Shown: positions 1 to 10,717, counted from the stretch's first letter. The stretch is DNA of 64,000 nt from Ctena decussata (GCA_963989385.1 OZ022506.1:22693903-22757902), one strand, 5' to 3'. Numbers and translations: made by a program. The notes: generated by a model from the letters alone, not told the origin.

Positions 1-1670
1 CTTGCTTCAAACAGCTGAAAGGACTCAGACTTAGGACTTTCACAAAAAAATGAGCCTAAAGTCGGTATGATATTATTTTATGTGGCCTTTTGGATGTATC
101 ACTAGACCAATGAACCGAGCATTTCGACTCTTTCAACAGTATTTCAGTCATATCGAATGGAGGCAAACTACGGCTGGAAAAATACGCCGCCGGCGGAATT
201 CAAGACAAATAGTACCAGCTGACGGCTCTACCAATGCTCCTAAGGAACCCTCAGAGTGCGTAGTGTATACTCACCTTTACTTAAAGTGGCTGAAAACTTG
301 TTGAAAGGGACGTTAACCGCAAAACACGGACCCACACAACCGCCCATCCTTCAGGCATATGAAAACTGTTAATTTCCATACCAGCCACGTTAAATTCACA
401 AAGCAAATATATTATATAGTGGCTGTCTCTTCACGTTGTATCTATAAGATTGAAGAATTTCTTAAATGGTTAAAACAGAGGAAAAGGCACAAACATATTA
501 AAATAACTTTTTGCTATGTTGACAAAAGACGGTGATTTGTAAATTTGTTGCTAAGACAAAATAAACTTATAGAATAACTGCAAACAGCGCAACCAGATGG
601 TTGTTCTTTTAACCAAAACTGATGCCGTTATCCCCGTGCCCTATTCCCACCCCCTCCACCTCCACTTTCCGATATTTCCAACAAACCGGTACCTATATCT
701 CCAGCTGTGCATATTCAAATTTGGTAACATCATCCAATAAGGGCATATATAGGTCAAACTGAAAGGGGATTAACGATTCGTGTTCTCTGCACATCCATCC
801 ATTAAGTTTCATCAAAAATGAAAACAAAATGACTATTCTTATTCTCAGTACATTGTATGATGACGCTCCACATTTGTACTTCTTCAAGGAAAGGAAACGC
901 TTTTTGTATTAAACATACCAATTGGCATAATTCCGTAAAAATGAAAATGGAGTTAGGATTCTCGTTCTCCGTCTATTTATAACCAAGTTTCCTGAAAATA
1001 CCTTCAGCCGTTGTTAAACTAAAGAACAGAAAAGATTAGTGATGGACAGACAGACAGACGGACGCAAATGTCAGAGAGACAAATATCCATGAGGAGGACA
1101 ATCCACTGCCAGAGAGACGGAGGAGGACATAATTAGCCTAACTATATGGCACATGGACGAAATTCAGAAAATGCCCGTGAGTAGAGAAGTTAAGGTGCAT
1201 GGCTATACCTCCAGGCATTCCGCCATTTTTTACCAAGCTTAACACCATTGTCGCCAACAGACGGCATTTACCATACCTGTCTGTCGCCTATGAGGGATGG
1301 ACTACTTTCAATGTTGTGGAAGAAAGAAAAATAATCAGTAGAAAACAAATATTTTCTTCTAATATTGTGAATCAAAACATATTTATCATCTTATACGTAC
1401 AGTACTAGTAAAGTTGATTTTTCTATCTTTAACCTGAAAATTCACAAAATCAACAGAGTGAATATACGCCTACTTGCCAGCGATGCAGGCTCTGTTCAGA
1501 AAGCTCCTCAGGAACAAATAGATGAAAAAAAGACAAACAAACAGAAAAACAAACAAGAAAAAAACGTGAGAGAAATCTGATTTTCGCTGTCAAATCTGTA
1601 TCCCAGATATGACCAGTAGACCTTGAACAGTTGCTGTGAAGTCTATAACAAAAATTTCATTATCAAAAGC
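1..1670. other. Non-coding stretch, no exon recognised
   Basis: No exon with splice sites and recognisable coding content was found on either strand. The missing C-terminal malate synthase exons (minus strand) should lie here or, more likely, beyond the left edge. Fragments of a SINE tail are visible near 130-160 (reverse orientation) and 285-325 (forward), sharing the 'CTGAAATACTGTTGAAA' tail motif of the complete SINEs at 5.1 and 5.6 kb. A GACAGACAGACGG-type microsatellite-like patch lies near 1042-1065. Confidence 0.5.
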
Positions 1671-1678
1671 AGAATAAA

Positions 1679-2618
1679 AACAAGCAAATTCGACGAATTT
1701 ATGTCCCCCGCCTTGGAAACTAGGTCTCCACTGTATATACACTTAAGTGTTTGAGCTGGAAAAGCGGCTAAGTTAAAAATGTGAAAAAAGTAATAAAAAA
1801 TAATGTGAGGATTATATCCAAACCACATGCATATCTTCAGACCATGATAAAAACGCCTGTGAAGTTTCAAAGGAATTGGCATAAAACTGTAGGAGGAGTT
1901 GCACACACAAGGTACCAACTATCTATTCACTTTGATAGTAAAAATGTATGAAAAATGGCTAAGTTCAATTTGCGAAAAAAGTAATAAAAAATAATTTCAG
2001 GATTATATCCAAACCACATGCATATCTTCAGACAATGATCAAAACACCTGTGAAGTTTCAAAGGAATCGGCATAAAACTGTATGAGGAGTTGCGCACACA
2101 AGGTACCCACTGTCTAGTCACTATGATAGTAAAAACGCCTAAAAAATTACTAAGTTCAACTTGTGGAAAAAGTGACAAAAAAAAATCTCAGGATTATATC
2201 CAAACCACATGCTTATCTTCAGACCATGACCAAAACACCTGTGAAGTTTCAAAGGCATCAGCATAAAACTGTTGGAGGAGTTGCGCACACAAGGTACCCA
2301 CTATCTAGTCACTTTGATAGTAAAATGCCTAAAAAATTACTAAGTTCAACTTGTGGAAAAAGTGACAAAAAATAACCTCAGGATTATATCCAAACCACAT
2401 GCGTATCTTCAGACCATGACAAAAACACCTGTAAAGTTTCGAAAGAATCGGCATAAAACTGTAGGAGGAGTTGCGCACACAAGGTACCTACTACATTAGG
2501 GGGACGGAAGGACGGAAACAAGGACGGAAGGACGGAAGGACGGACGGACGGACGGACGGAAGGACGGAATGCCGAAAACTATGTCCCTCCGCTTTTCTTC
2601 GAAAAGGCGGGGGACAAT
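1679..2618. repeat. Tandem-core element, four ~191-bp units
   Basis: The marker 'attatatccaaaccacatgc' recurs at about 1811, 2002, 2193 and 2383, giving a 191-bp period. The left end (aacaagcaaattcg...tatgtcccccgcc) is almost identical to the left end of the element at 7112. The right end has a GGAC/GGAA microsatellite followed by a GC hairpin (tccctccgc ... ggcgggggac). The same layout in two elements with unrelated cores argues for one transposon class. Inference: a non-autonomous Helitron-like element of the kind described in bivalves. Confidence 0.7.
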
Positions 2619-2882
2619 AAACAAATAAAGAAAGTACAGGTAGAAAATGTCCGATTGTCCAACATGCAACATCAAAAAGTTTGCCAAATAGTAAACGAAA
2701 ATTTTCAGTTTTTGTAAAATCAATTGCAAATCAGGTGCAAATCATTGTGGAGGGGAATCACGGATACCCCGACCCACCTCCTCACTGTTTCTTTCCAAAA
2801 CAGGGGTATTAATATGAAAGTTTCGCATAGGCTACTCTTGGCTTTATCGAATTCTGATGTTGTTAGTAGAAGATAAAATTAC

Positions 2883-2961
2883 TTGCTGCATGGGCTCAAC
2901 CAGCCCTAGGTCGTAAACAAGAAACCCATCTGCTCCTGCGTCGATCTCCTTTTCTTTACCA
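2883..2961 (-). CDS. Malate synthase exon 7 of 7 seen (most 3')
   Basis: A 79-nt minus-strand exon encoding GKEKEIDAGADGFLVYDLGL followed by VEPMQQ. The acceptor is ttattttgcag and the donor is CAA/gtaatt. It starts with one base that completes an AG left by the exon at 4879-5077 (Ser), then 26 whole codons, so it ends in phase 0. The 'A(G)xDGFxVYDxxLV' block is what malate synthases carry after the CHKRGAxAxGGMAA block, so order and content both fit. The catalytic aspartate and the C-terminal plug domain of the family lie further downstream and are not in the window; no following exon was found between here and position 1. Identity rests on motif recognition plus phase agreement. Confidence 0.88.
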
Positions 2962-2984
2962 CTGCAAAATAATAAACTTCATGC

Positions 2985-4410
2985 ACCCATTAACATGACT
3001 GTATATATCAATTTTTAGGACTAGATTTTCAAAACTTCCCATGAAATCTTATGTTCTAGCATTTTTCCATATTTGATCTTGTCGTAAAAAAGGTCAAGAT
3101 CAACCCAAGGTCATCATTTGAAGAACCTTGATGGTACTCAAATACCCGATGCTACATACCAAGTTTCAAGGCCATCAGCCAATGGGTTCTGGAGAAGAAA
3201 AATTTTAAAGATTTTTTCCATATCTGGGCGGGGTGGCCATGTTGTTCATGTGACCCAGACCTTTTGAACAAAATTTCATTCCCTCAATCCCTGGAGGGTC
3301 CTTAGGAAATTTGGTTACAATTGGCCCAGTGGCTTTTGAGGATATTTTACCTTGCCGTAAAAAAAGGTCAAGGTCAACTCAAATTCATCATTTGAACAAT
3401 CTTGATAGTACTCAGGTACCCAATGCTACAAACCAAGTTTCCAGGCCATCGGTCAATTGGTTCTGGAGAAGAAGATTTTTAAAGGTTTTTACCATATATG
3501 GGCGTGGCGGCTATATTGGTCATGTGACTCAGGCCATTTTAACAAACTTCCATTCCCCATCCCCTGAAAGGTTTATATGAAACTTGGTTACAACTGACCC
3601 TGTGGCTTTTGAGGAGATTGTTTGAAACTGTCGAAATATGAGCGACCTCGGTCAAAGGTCAAAGAATGGCCTTGACCTCTTGTACTCACAAATCTTTATG
3701 TACTCATTAAGATGACTGTATTTACCAATTTCTAGACCAAAACCCTCAGCAGTTTCCAAGAAATCTTATGTTCTAGCATTTTCCAATATTTGACCTTGCT
3801 CTACAAAAGGTCAAGGTCAACCCAAGGTCATCATTTGAACAATCTTGATAGTACTCGAGTACTCAATGCTTCACACCAAGTTTAAAAGCCATCGGTCGAT
3901 TGGTTCTGGAGAAGACTTTTAAAAGTTTTTAATATATATAGGCGTCGCGGCCATATTGGTCATGTGACCCAGACCATTTTAACAAATTTTTATTCCCACA
4001 ATCTCTGAAAGTCCTACATTGTACGTATATGAAATTTAGTTACAACTGACCAAGTGGCTTTTGAGGAGAATGTTTGAAATTGTCAAAATATGAGAGACCT
4101 GGGTCAAAGGTCAAATAATGACCTTGACCTCTTGTACTCACAAATCTTCATGAACTCATCAAGATGACTGTATTTACCAATTTTTAGGCCAAAATCTTCA
4201 ACAGTTCCACGAAATCTTATCTTCTAGCATTTTCCCATATAAAAGCACCAAAGACCAAATTTGACCTTGCCGTAAAATAGGTCATGGTCAACCCAAGGTC
4301 ATAATTTGAATAATCTTGGTAGTACTTACGTACCCAATGCTACATACCAGGTTTCGAGGCCATCGGCCTATTGATTTTGGAGAAAAAGATTTTTTAAGGT
4401 TTTTACCATA
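2985..4410. repeat. Degenerate tandem repeat with 'aaggtcaaggtcaa' blocks
   Basis: About four imperfect copies of a unit containing '(g)accttgccgtaaaa-aggtcaaggtcaac', then 'ccaatgctacataccaagttt' and 'ggttctggagaagaa', anchored near 3074, 3348, 3794 and 4264. Spacing is 274-470 bp because the first copy lacks the 'tgaccttgacctcttgtactcaca' section. The array fills most of a malate synthase intron. It shows no sustained open frame and resumes after the insertion at 4411-4675. Confidence 0.7.
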
Positions 4411-4675
4411 GATTATTAGATTAAACATATTTTATTGCAAAAAGACAAAGGGATTGGACACAAGTTATACACACCATTATATAGTCCTCTCCCTAAATGT
4501 GACAAGTAATCTACAAATGGTACAATGGTAAATATGATACTTTTTTGAATGGAAATACATTTTTATTATTATTACTCCGTAACATTCAACAATGCTCTGT
4601 TCCACATAAAAGCTACTTTCTTTGAACTAACAGGTAACATGGAATTTGATACGGATGAGATTAGGATATCAGCTA
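4411..4675 (-). mobile_element. 265-bp truncated retroelement with 8-bp target duplication
   Basis: The tandem repeat text 'tttttaccata|tatggg' is interrupted by 265 bp flanked by TTACCATA (4403-4410 and 4676-4683). Read on the minus strand, the insert begins with open sequence (SVSNSMLPVSSKKVAFMWNR, then a stop), runs through TAA-rich sequence and ends in 'caataaaatatgtttaatct', which includes an AATAAA signal. A coding 3' end, a poly(A) signal and a short direct duplication together suggest a 5'-truncated LINE copy. The LINE clade is not identified. Confidence 0.6.
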
Positions 4676-4830
4676 TTACCATATATGGGCATGGCGGCGA
4701 AATTGGTCATGTGACCAGGACCATTTGAACAACATTTTGTTCCCATGACCCTAGAGGCGTGACATATGCAATTTGGTTACAAGTGGCCCAGTAGTCTCAG
4801 GGGAGAAATTGTTTGAATTTGTTGACGGTT
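4676..4830. repeat. Continuation of the 2985-4410 tandem repeat
   Basis: The 'taccatatatgggc(a/g)tggcgg ... ggtcatgtgacc' text continues exactly where it broke off at 4410, showing that the array existed before the 4411-4675 insertion. Confidence 0.7.
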
Positions 4831-4878
4831 GCTATCTCACTGACGGAAGAGTGAGCCAGCTGGTTATTTTATGCTTAC

Positions 4879-5077
4879 CTTCTGACTTTTTCTAGTATTT
4901 CCCGATACTGAGTTCCTTGTCGATCGGAGGGTAACAGAACAGCCGCCATTCCTCCAGTAGCATGTGCTCCCCGTTTGTGGCAGGTCTTGATCAACAGGTC
5001 CCTGTAACTTTTGAGAAAATGTCGCTCCATTGAGACATACTTGTTTCTGTCCGGTAGCACAAACTCCTTTCTTTTCC
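4879..5077 (-). CDS. Malate synthase exon 6 of 7 seen
   Basis: A 199-nt minus-strand exon. It opens with GG, which completes a Gly with the previous exon, then encodes [20 protein letters not shown] and, further on, [20 protein letters not shown]. The acceptor is tatacgacag and the donor is AGAAG/gtaagc, a very strong site. 'FVLPDR' and 'KTCHKRGxxAxGGMAA' are hallmark blocks of malate synthase (acetyl-CoA + glyoxylate to malate, EC 2.3.3.9), forming part of the TIM barrel and acetyl-CoA binding wall. It ends with AG, matching the one-base start of the exon at 2883-2961. A SINE lies 44 bp upstream in the preceding intron. There is no frameshift or internal stop, so the gene looks intact here. 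Confidence 0.95.
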
Positions 5078-5121
5078 CTGTCGTATAGCGAAGACAAGTA
5101 AATAAGTCTCTAGTTGTCTAA

Positions 5122-5292
5122 GGAACTCCAGTAGCTCAGTGCGCTGGCCTGCTGATCTGGTGGTCCCGGGTTCGAGACCCAATGGGGGCGGAAATCTTTC
5201 CAACCGTAAATGGGGTTCCATTGCACACAGCCTTTCATCATCACCTTCCAATCGTCCTGATACGACTGAAATACTGTTGAAAAGACCGTAAA
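5122..5292 (+). mobile_element. tRNA-derived SINE, family 2
   Basis: The tRNA-like head has a box A-like 'gtagctcagtgcgctgg' and a box B 'gggttcgagaccc', followed by a body ending 'cctgatacgactgaaatactg' then 'ttgaaaagaccgtaaa'. The same body and tail recur at 5609-5790 and in fragments at 28.5 kb and near the left edge. Pol III internal promoter boxes plus a shared non-tRNA body define a SINE. It sits in the intron just upstream of a malate synthase exon. Confidence 0.8.
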
Positions 5293-5327
5293 ATTCGCAA
5301 ATTATCCACCATCATCTTCTAAGTCGG

Positions 5328-5428
<101 letters not shown>

Positions 5429-5608
5429 TACTTTGTAACCAATAATAAAAAAATAAAAATAAAAGGAAAATATTTGCAATGTACGGAGTATAAAATCAAT
5501 ACTTTCAGGAGCACTTTCTTTTTGACACAAAAGCATTCAGGGGCTAGTATGTCACCGACAGCTTCTAATTGTTTGCTTGTACCAACGTATGGTTTTACAC
5601 TGATCCTA

Positions 5609-5790
5609 GGGGCCCGCTAGCTCAGAGGGTAAAGCTTCGGCCTGCCAACCTAGCGCTTCCGCGTTCGATTCCAGTTGGCAGAAATCTTTTCACTCGTTAA
5701 CGGAGCTCCATTGCACACAGCCTTTCATTATCATCCTTCCGTGGTCCTGATATGACTGAAATACTGTTGAAAAGGACGTAAATGGAAAAC
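5609..5790 (+). mobile_element. tRNA-derived SINE, family 2, second copy
   Basis: The head has 'gctagctcagagggtaaagc' (box A) and 'gcgttcgattcc' (box B). The body shares 'gctccattgcacacagcctttcat' and the tail 'tgatatgactgaaatactgt' with the copy at 5122. The heads differ more than the bodies. Confidence 0.8.
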
Positions 5791-5935
5791 CATCCATTCA
5801 TCCAAGGCTAAGCATAAAGATAAAAACGGCCTATATTGCGAGCAAACCTATCCAAATAAGCGAAAAGCTCTGATCAGACTGCGCATACGTGCAGGCTGGT
5901 CTAGCTGTGCACAGTTCATTTAGTTCAAATAGTAC

Positions 5936-6092
5936 CAAATTTGTTGATAAAAGATGCCGAGTAGTCCCAGAGCCCACAATTAAGCCCAATCGAGCGACCT
6001 TTGACCTCAAAGAGTATTTCCTCCATCTGAAAGGCAGCCAATACGTTCTCAATCAGAACACAGACCTTTATACAGTTTTCAGGCAAACCCAG
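5936..6092 (-). CDS. Malate synthase exon 5 of 7 seen, metal-binding core
   Basis: A 157-nt minus-strand exon with acceptor ttattttctttgcag and donor TTTG/gtacta. It starts in phase 0 with LGLPENCIKVCVLIENVLAA and ends with SASFINKF plus one base. It carries both predicted Mg2+ ligands of the family: the Glu of 'LIEN' and the Asp of 'LWDY', 28 residues apart as in bacterial malate synthase A. The usual signature is [KR]-[DENQ]-H-x2-GLNxGxWDY; here it reads KGRSIGLNCGLWDY, so the His is replaced by Arg and the acidic residue by Gly. Whether that affects activity is unknown. Its upstream partner is the 60-nt exon at 6973-7032; the downstream junction (G + GG) makes a glycine. Confidence 0.95.
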
Positions 6093-6186
6093 CTGCAAAG
6101 AAAATAATTCTTTGAAAAGGGAAAATGAAAAACAAAAAAAAAGTGTATAAACAAAATAACAAATAAAATATGAAAGACCGAAAAAT

Positions 6187-6230
6187 GATGATAATAATAA
6201 TAACAAAAAATAATAATAATAATAATAAAC
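6187..6230. repeat. (AAT)n microsatellite
   Basis: An interrupted run of ATA/AAT triplets in the intron upstream of the metal-binding malate synthase exon. Confidence 0.85.
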
Positions 6231-6738
6231 AGAAAAAACGTACATGCTAAACAGACAGCATAAACAACTGGGAAAGTCCATATCAAATTATTTTTTTCTT
6301 TAACTTCAGAAAAAAAAAAGGAGAAAAAAATCGAATTTATCCGAGATTTCTTTCACCTTTCCATCTTATTTTGATGACAGCCACAAAACAAAAATATCAA
6401 AACATGTAAACATGTTTGTAGTCAGAGAAGGGTCGGATGAAAGTTAAGTTTGTTTACAAAGACTGCAGGAAATAAAACCACACCTAGACCACTAAAATAG
6501 TCATCTCTCAACAACTGCTACCACCCTATAAAAACGCCATTTTCCTTGTTCAAACTGGTATATTTTTGATTTACCGTTCCATGTGTGTGGGTCCCATCCC
6601 TATGATAACCGCATCTGTGCTGCCTGTTCGGAGCATCCGCTCTTTGCACATATGAATAATGGCCCTTGCGGAGTAATGTACAGAAAAGTTAAATCTCTGA
6701 TCAGATTTACTTTGTTGGTACCTTGCTCATTAAACATT

Positions 6739-6967
6739 ACACGAGAAAACCAACAAAGTGGTTGTGCACCCAGCGCAGACTCAGATCAGCCTGGGCATCC
6801 GCCCAGTCTGATCAGAGTCTTCGCAGCCCGCATGGAGGTAGCTTAGACCCTAGCTACCCTTTAAGCACTTAACAAGGAGTCTGATCAAACTGGGTGGATG
6901 CCCAGACTGATCTGAGTCTGCGCTGGGCGCACATGCCACTTTGTTGGTTTTCTCGTGTCGCGGCTCA
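6739..6967. mobile_element. Palindromic MITE family A, copy 1 (abuts a splice site)
   Basis: A long imperfect palindrome: acacgagaaaaccaacaaag ... ctttgttggttttctcgtgt, with inner arms 'cagactcagatcagcctggg' and its complement. Its right terminus 'gcggctca' ends six bases from the last base of the malate synthase exon at 6973, so the 5' splice site reads gtaaa and the MITE supplies intron base 6 onward. Ten copies of this family occur in the window. Confidence 0.9.
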
Positions 6968-6972
6968 TTTAC

Positions 6973-7032
6973 CTTTTCTTCTGTCCAGCAAAATACTCGA
7001 TTCCAAAAGTTGACTTCATTACTTCCTTCTAT
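6973..7032 (-). CDS. Malate synthase exon 4 of 7 seen (60 nt)
   Basis: A small exon of exactly 20 codons, phase 0 to phase 0, encoding IEGSNEVNFWNRVFCWTEEK. The acceptor is ttgtgttttacag and the donor is AAAAG/gtaaat. In malate synthases the stretch between 'GPYFYLPK' and 'ATVLIET' reads roughly LES-x-EA-x-LWNDVF-x-W; the W-N-x-V-F-x-W pattern here is that stretch. Position between the exons at 8408 and 5936 and both junction phases agree. The remarkable point is the family-A MITE that begins inside the 5' splice-site region of the following intron. Too short for length-based gene finders; the call rests on phase, splice sites and motif. Confidence 0.9.
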
Positions 7033-7111
7033 CTGTAAAACACAAAAGTATCATGGCAATATTTTAAGTTCGATTTATTTTGATAGCAAAATGAAGAATG
7101 TTCTAAAATAT

Positions 7112-8190
7112 AACAAGCAAATTCGGTGAATTTATATCCCCCGCCGAAGTGGCCCTGATTCGTTTATTATGGTTTATTTTAAGTTTCATATAATTTCGTA
7201 GGACTGTAAATCAAATCAAGGACTATTACTCTGGCTAAAGTGAGGCATAAGCTGAAGCTGTTCTTAAACACTTGCCTCAGCATCACTGCACTATGATGAT
7301 ACACTTTTATTCAGCTTCAAGAAATTTTGTTCAGTCAAGCATCTAAGTTATGGCTAATACATGTATGTGGAGTTTAAATCAATTCAAGGGCATTAAATCA
7401 TGCACTACTGATGTAATTAAGATCAAACTTAATGTGCATTGCTCTGTCAAGACAATACATAATTATTTGAAGTTTCATGAAATTCCATTCATTGGTTACT
7501 TAATTATGGCTCAATTTGTTGATTTTAAACCAAGTCAAGGGCAATAACTCATTGCTAACTAAAGAAATTTCGACAAAACTTAAGATGCACCAATGTGTTA
7601 TGGTGATGGTAAAAGCTTCATAGAATTCTATTCATTGATTACTTAGTTATGGCTAAATGTGTCAACTTTAAATTCATTCAAGGGCAATAACTCATGAATT
7701 TCTGATGCCATTCTGATGAAACTTTATGTGCATAACCGCCTTATGGTGATACATATTAAGTTTTAGTTTCATGAAGTTTTGATAATTGGTTACTTAGTAA
7801 CGGCTCATTTTATTATATTAAGTCAGTTAAAGGGCAATAACTCATGCATTCCTGAAGCCAGTCTGATGAAACGTGACATACATCAGCGGAATATAGTGAT
7901 ACATATTTGTTATAAGTTTCATGAAATTCCGTCCAGTGGTTACTTAGTTATGGCTGATTTTATTGATTTTAAAACAATTCAAGGGCAACAACTCATGCAT
8001 TACTGAAGCCAGTCTGATGAAACTTGACGTGCATCAGCGGGTTATAGATATATATATTTAGTTTAAGTTTCATGAAATTCCGTCCAGTGGTTACTTAGTT
8101 ATGGCTCCGGACGGACAGACGGACGGAAGGACGGACGGACAGACGGACATGGAGAAACCTATATCCCTCCGCCTTCGGCGGGGGATAATC
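7112..8190. repeat. Tandem-core element, about six ~150-bp units
   Basis: The left end 'aacaagcaaattcggtgaat' plus 'ttatatcccccgcc' matches the element at 1679. The core repeats 'ggttacttagttatggctc' near 7345, 7494, 7638, 7788, 7937 and 8090. The right end is a GGAC/GGAA microsatellite plus a perfect hairpin 'ccgccttcggcgggggat'. It lies wholly within a malate synthase intron. Several short ORFs in it repeat the same peptide and are artefacts. Confidence 0.75.
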
Positions 8191-8327
8191 AGTCTGTGTT
8201 TATGCTCAGGGTGAGTTGTGTATTCACTGTTTGATCATGTCATTTCTTGGCATATGGACCATATTTTTGTTTATTGTAAAAAACGAAATAGTTTTAATGA
8301 GATGATTCTTCCATTTGCCATAACATC

Positions 8328-8330
<3 letters not shown>

Positions 8331-8362
<32 letters not shown>

Positions 8363-8398
8363 AAGAGAGAGAGAGAGAAAGAAAGAGAGAGAGAGAGA
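8331..8398. repeat. (GA)n microsatellite next to an exon
   Basis: GA repeats with AAAG interruptions. On the transcribed minus strand this is a (CT)n tract starting nine bases after the last base of the malate synthase exon at 8408. Confidence 0.95.
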
Positions 8399-8407
8399 AC
8401 GCAGTAC

Positions 8408-8518
8408 CTTTGAGAGATAGAAGAAGGGTCCACTTTCACATTCCAGTAGAGTTTTACCGCAGTGAAACATCAACATACCAAAGTCAAATAGTGGGCCTGG
8501 TACTTCTTTGTCGTTCAC
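8408..8518 (-). CDS. Malate synthase exon 3 of 7 seen
   Basis: A 111-nt exon, 37 codons, phase 0 to phase 0. It reads VNDKEVPGPLFDFGMLMFHC and then ESGPFFYLSK. The acceptor is tttacccccag and the donor is AAAG/gtactg. 'GxLFDFGxxxFH' and 'SGPFFYLxK' are conserved barrel blocks of malate synthase that follow the RPRxW catalytic-arginine block; that block ends the previous exon (10718-10794). The 5' splice site is followed almost at once by a (CT)n tract in RNA sense. There is no stop or frameshift. Confidence 0.95.
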
Positions 8519-8608
8519 CTGGGGGTAAAGGTTCTACATTTACAATCTGCAAGAGCATGGTTCTTTCACATGTATGGAACATAATCCTAGTGATTATTAC
8601 AAAAATTT

Positions 8609-8850
8609 GAGCCGCGACACAACAAAACTAACAAAGTGGCATGTGCGCTCAGCAGAGACTCAGATCAGCCTGGGCATCCGCCCAGTCTGATCAGAGTCTT
8701 TGCTGTGCGCTTTAAGGGTAGCTAAAGTGGTCTAAGCTACCATCATACGAACAGCGAAGACTCTAATCAGGCTAGGCGGATGGCCAGACTGATATGAGTC
8801 TTCGCTGGGCGCACATGCCATTTTGTTGGTTTTTGTCGTGTCGTGGCTCA
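8609..8850. mobile_element. Palindromic MITE family A, copy 2
   Basis: gagccgcgacacaacaaaac at the left and its near complement ending 'gtcgtgtcgtggctca' at the right, with the same internal 'gatcagcctgggcatccgcc' arms. It lies about 90 bp upstream of the malate synthase exon at 8408-8518, in an intron. Confidence 0.9.
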
Positions 8851-9008
8851 ATTTTACTAAAGGTCTAGACTTTTTTTATTTTTCTATCATGCGGCAAAAG
8901 TAATCATTGCCCATGAATTACAATACATCAAAGTATAATGCATAGGTCCATGAGTAATAACTGAAGACATGCTATGGTAAAAGTTATATTTCATTTCGAA
9001 GTAAACTA

Positions 9009-9890
9009 CACTGAACATCAAAAGAAACGCCGACAAGTTAAAGCTCAAATTTCTTCTGTCCGCTGAAATACAGTTAATGTTTTAAATCGCATATAGCAGA
9101 AAATACTGCTGACGTCTGCCAACAATGTAAACTTAGCTTCCCGCAAATTTAAACACTGATAAAAGTGTTATCTCAATTTATGGTGAAACATTCAACGTTG
9201 TTGTAAGAGTTGTCTTTCCATTTGCAGTATAACAAAAACGTGGCTCTAGCGTGTGGTTACGGAAAAAACCGTCGGGATTATTGCCATAGTGTTCTTCTCA
9301 GGAACATGACAACATTTTAAAGTTAAACACTCGTCAAGTTATCTCCCTCGCAATTAAACAAAGAGCAAATTGGGAAGTCCAATGACATCAAACGTTCTGC
9401 AGTGCAGCAAAAGATTTCTAGACCTTTTTATTTTACTCTTGTTAATTCATATGCACTCTTCGTATGAACTATTTCTTTTCTTTTCAAGAAATACAGGAAG
9501 TTAAAAGGTCTATGGGAAATCCAATGGCAAGCAAGTATTACTGTGTCTCTGTTCACTTTCACCCGGTTATTTCTCTGAAAAGAAAGGCACGATTGCTTTT
9601 ATTTTTTCGCATTTTCTTACCCTTGCTGTGGACATTATGTCGAGAGAAAATTATTGGTCGAACATTTTATGAAATTGAAAATTCAGCTTCTGAAATGGTA
9701 ATAAACTCAACCCCTTCATAAAAGCAAGCGTTGTGGTGACTATAGTTGATGGAATATCATTGCGCCACGGCGCTCATTCTGTCGGAATAGGATAAACAAA
9801 GTAACTTAAAATGTTGAAATAAAAGCATATAACAATTCTTTCAAATAAATTGGACGTATACAATGTGGACGTTTCTTTTGATGTTCAGTG
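9009..9890. mobile_element. Non-autonomous Tc1/mariner-type element
   Basis: 882 bp bounded by 21-bp perfect terminal inverted repeats (cactgaacatcaaaagaaac and its complement) and flanked by TA on both sides (9007-9008 and 9891-9892). A TA duplication with short TIRs is the signature of the IS630/Tc1/mariner group. No transposase could be recognised in its open frames, so it is a deletion derivative or a MITE. It is in a malate synthase intron. Confidence 0.85.
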
Positions 9891-10199
9891 TACTAGCAAC
9901 CCGTGCAGCTATAGCAATTTGTGTAAAATGGAACATTCTACCAGACCTTAGAGAAAACATTAACATAACACGGCAAAGTAAAAATATTTAGTAAATAGTA
10001 AAATGATGTTGAGGCTAAATTTACCCTAATCATGGAAGTGCGGCCATGGATTTGTTCTGAGCTGAGCCTCTTGGAGATCCCAGATCATTAAGGCATGTCG
10101 CTTGCAACATGCCTTCCTCTTCAAGTTACCTTTGCAACATGCCTTAATTTAATTTCCAATGAAAATTTATAACAATGCTATTATTTTCATTTCTTAGCC

Positions 10200-10350
10200 A
10201 GTAAAGTTGTTTTGAATGCATTGAAGATCATCAATGAATTATCTATAGTGTAAATTCAGGCTAATTTTGACAAAACATTGCTATATTAGTCAAAATCTGA
10301 TTTTTGTGTTAAAAGCGACATGCCTTCTGAAATTTCTGGGGAGAACACTG
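10200..10350 (-). repeat. Dispersed repeat, partner of 55.07 kb
   Basis: The reverse complement (ttctccccagaaatttcaga, then aggcatg..., then 'tatagcaatg(t/c)tttgtcaaaa') matches 55,069-55,215 in forward orientation over roughly 140 bp. Identity of the element is unknown. Confidence 0.6.
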
Positions 10351-10717
10351 AGCACCGTTTCGAGAATTAAAACAACAATAATTAATCTTAATCGAATTAT
10401 TACCAGCTCAGATTCAAGTATTGAATCTCTAAGTTAAATGGATGCATGTCCACGACTCCCTCTTACTGGGGGCAACTTTAAAATGAAAGAATTGGCTCCA
10501 ATAGGGAACTATTCCCTAAAAGAAAAGAAATCACTTTAGGTAAGGTAGCCTCCGTTTGAGAAGGGATGGCAGATTACTCCTCCTGGAGTTGGGTTTTGGA
10601 AAGGGATAGAAAATTACTTACGTAGAGTGTTCTTAAAAACAACAACAACAGCAGCAGCAGTAACAACAACAACAACAAAAACATGAAAAATAACAACAAT
10701 AATGATAATGATACTAC

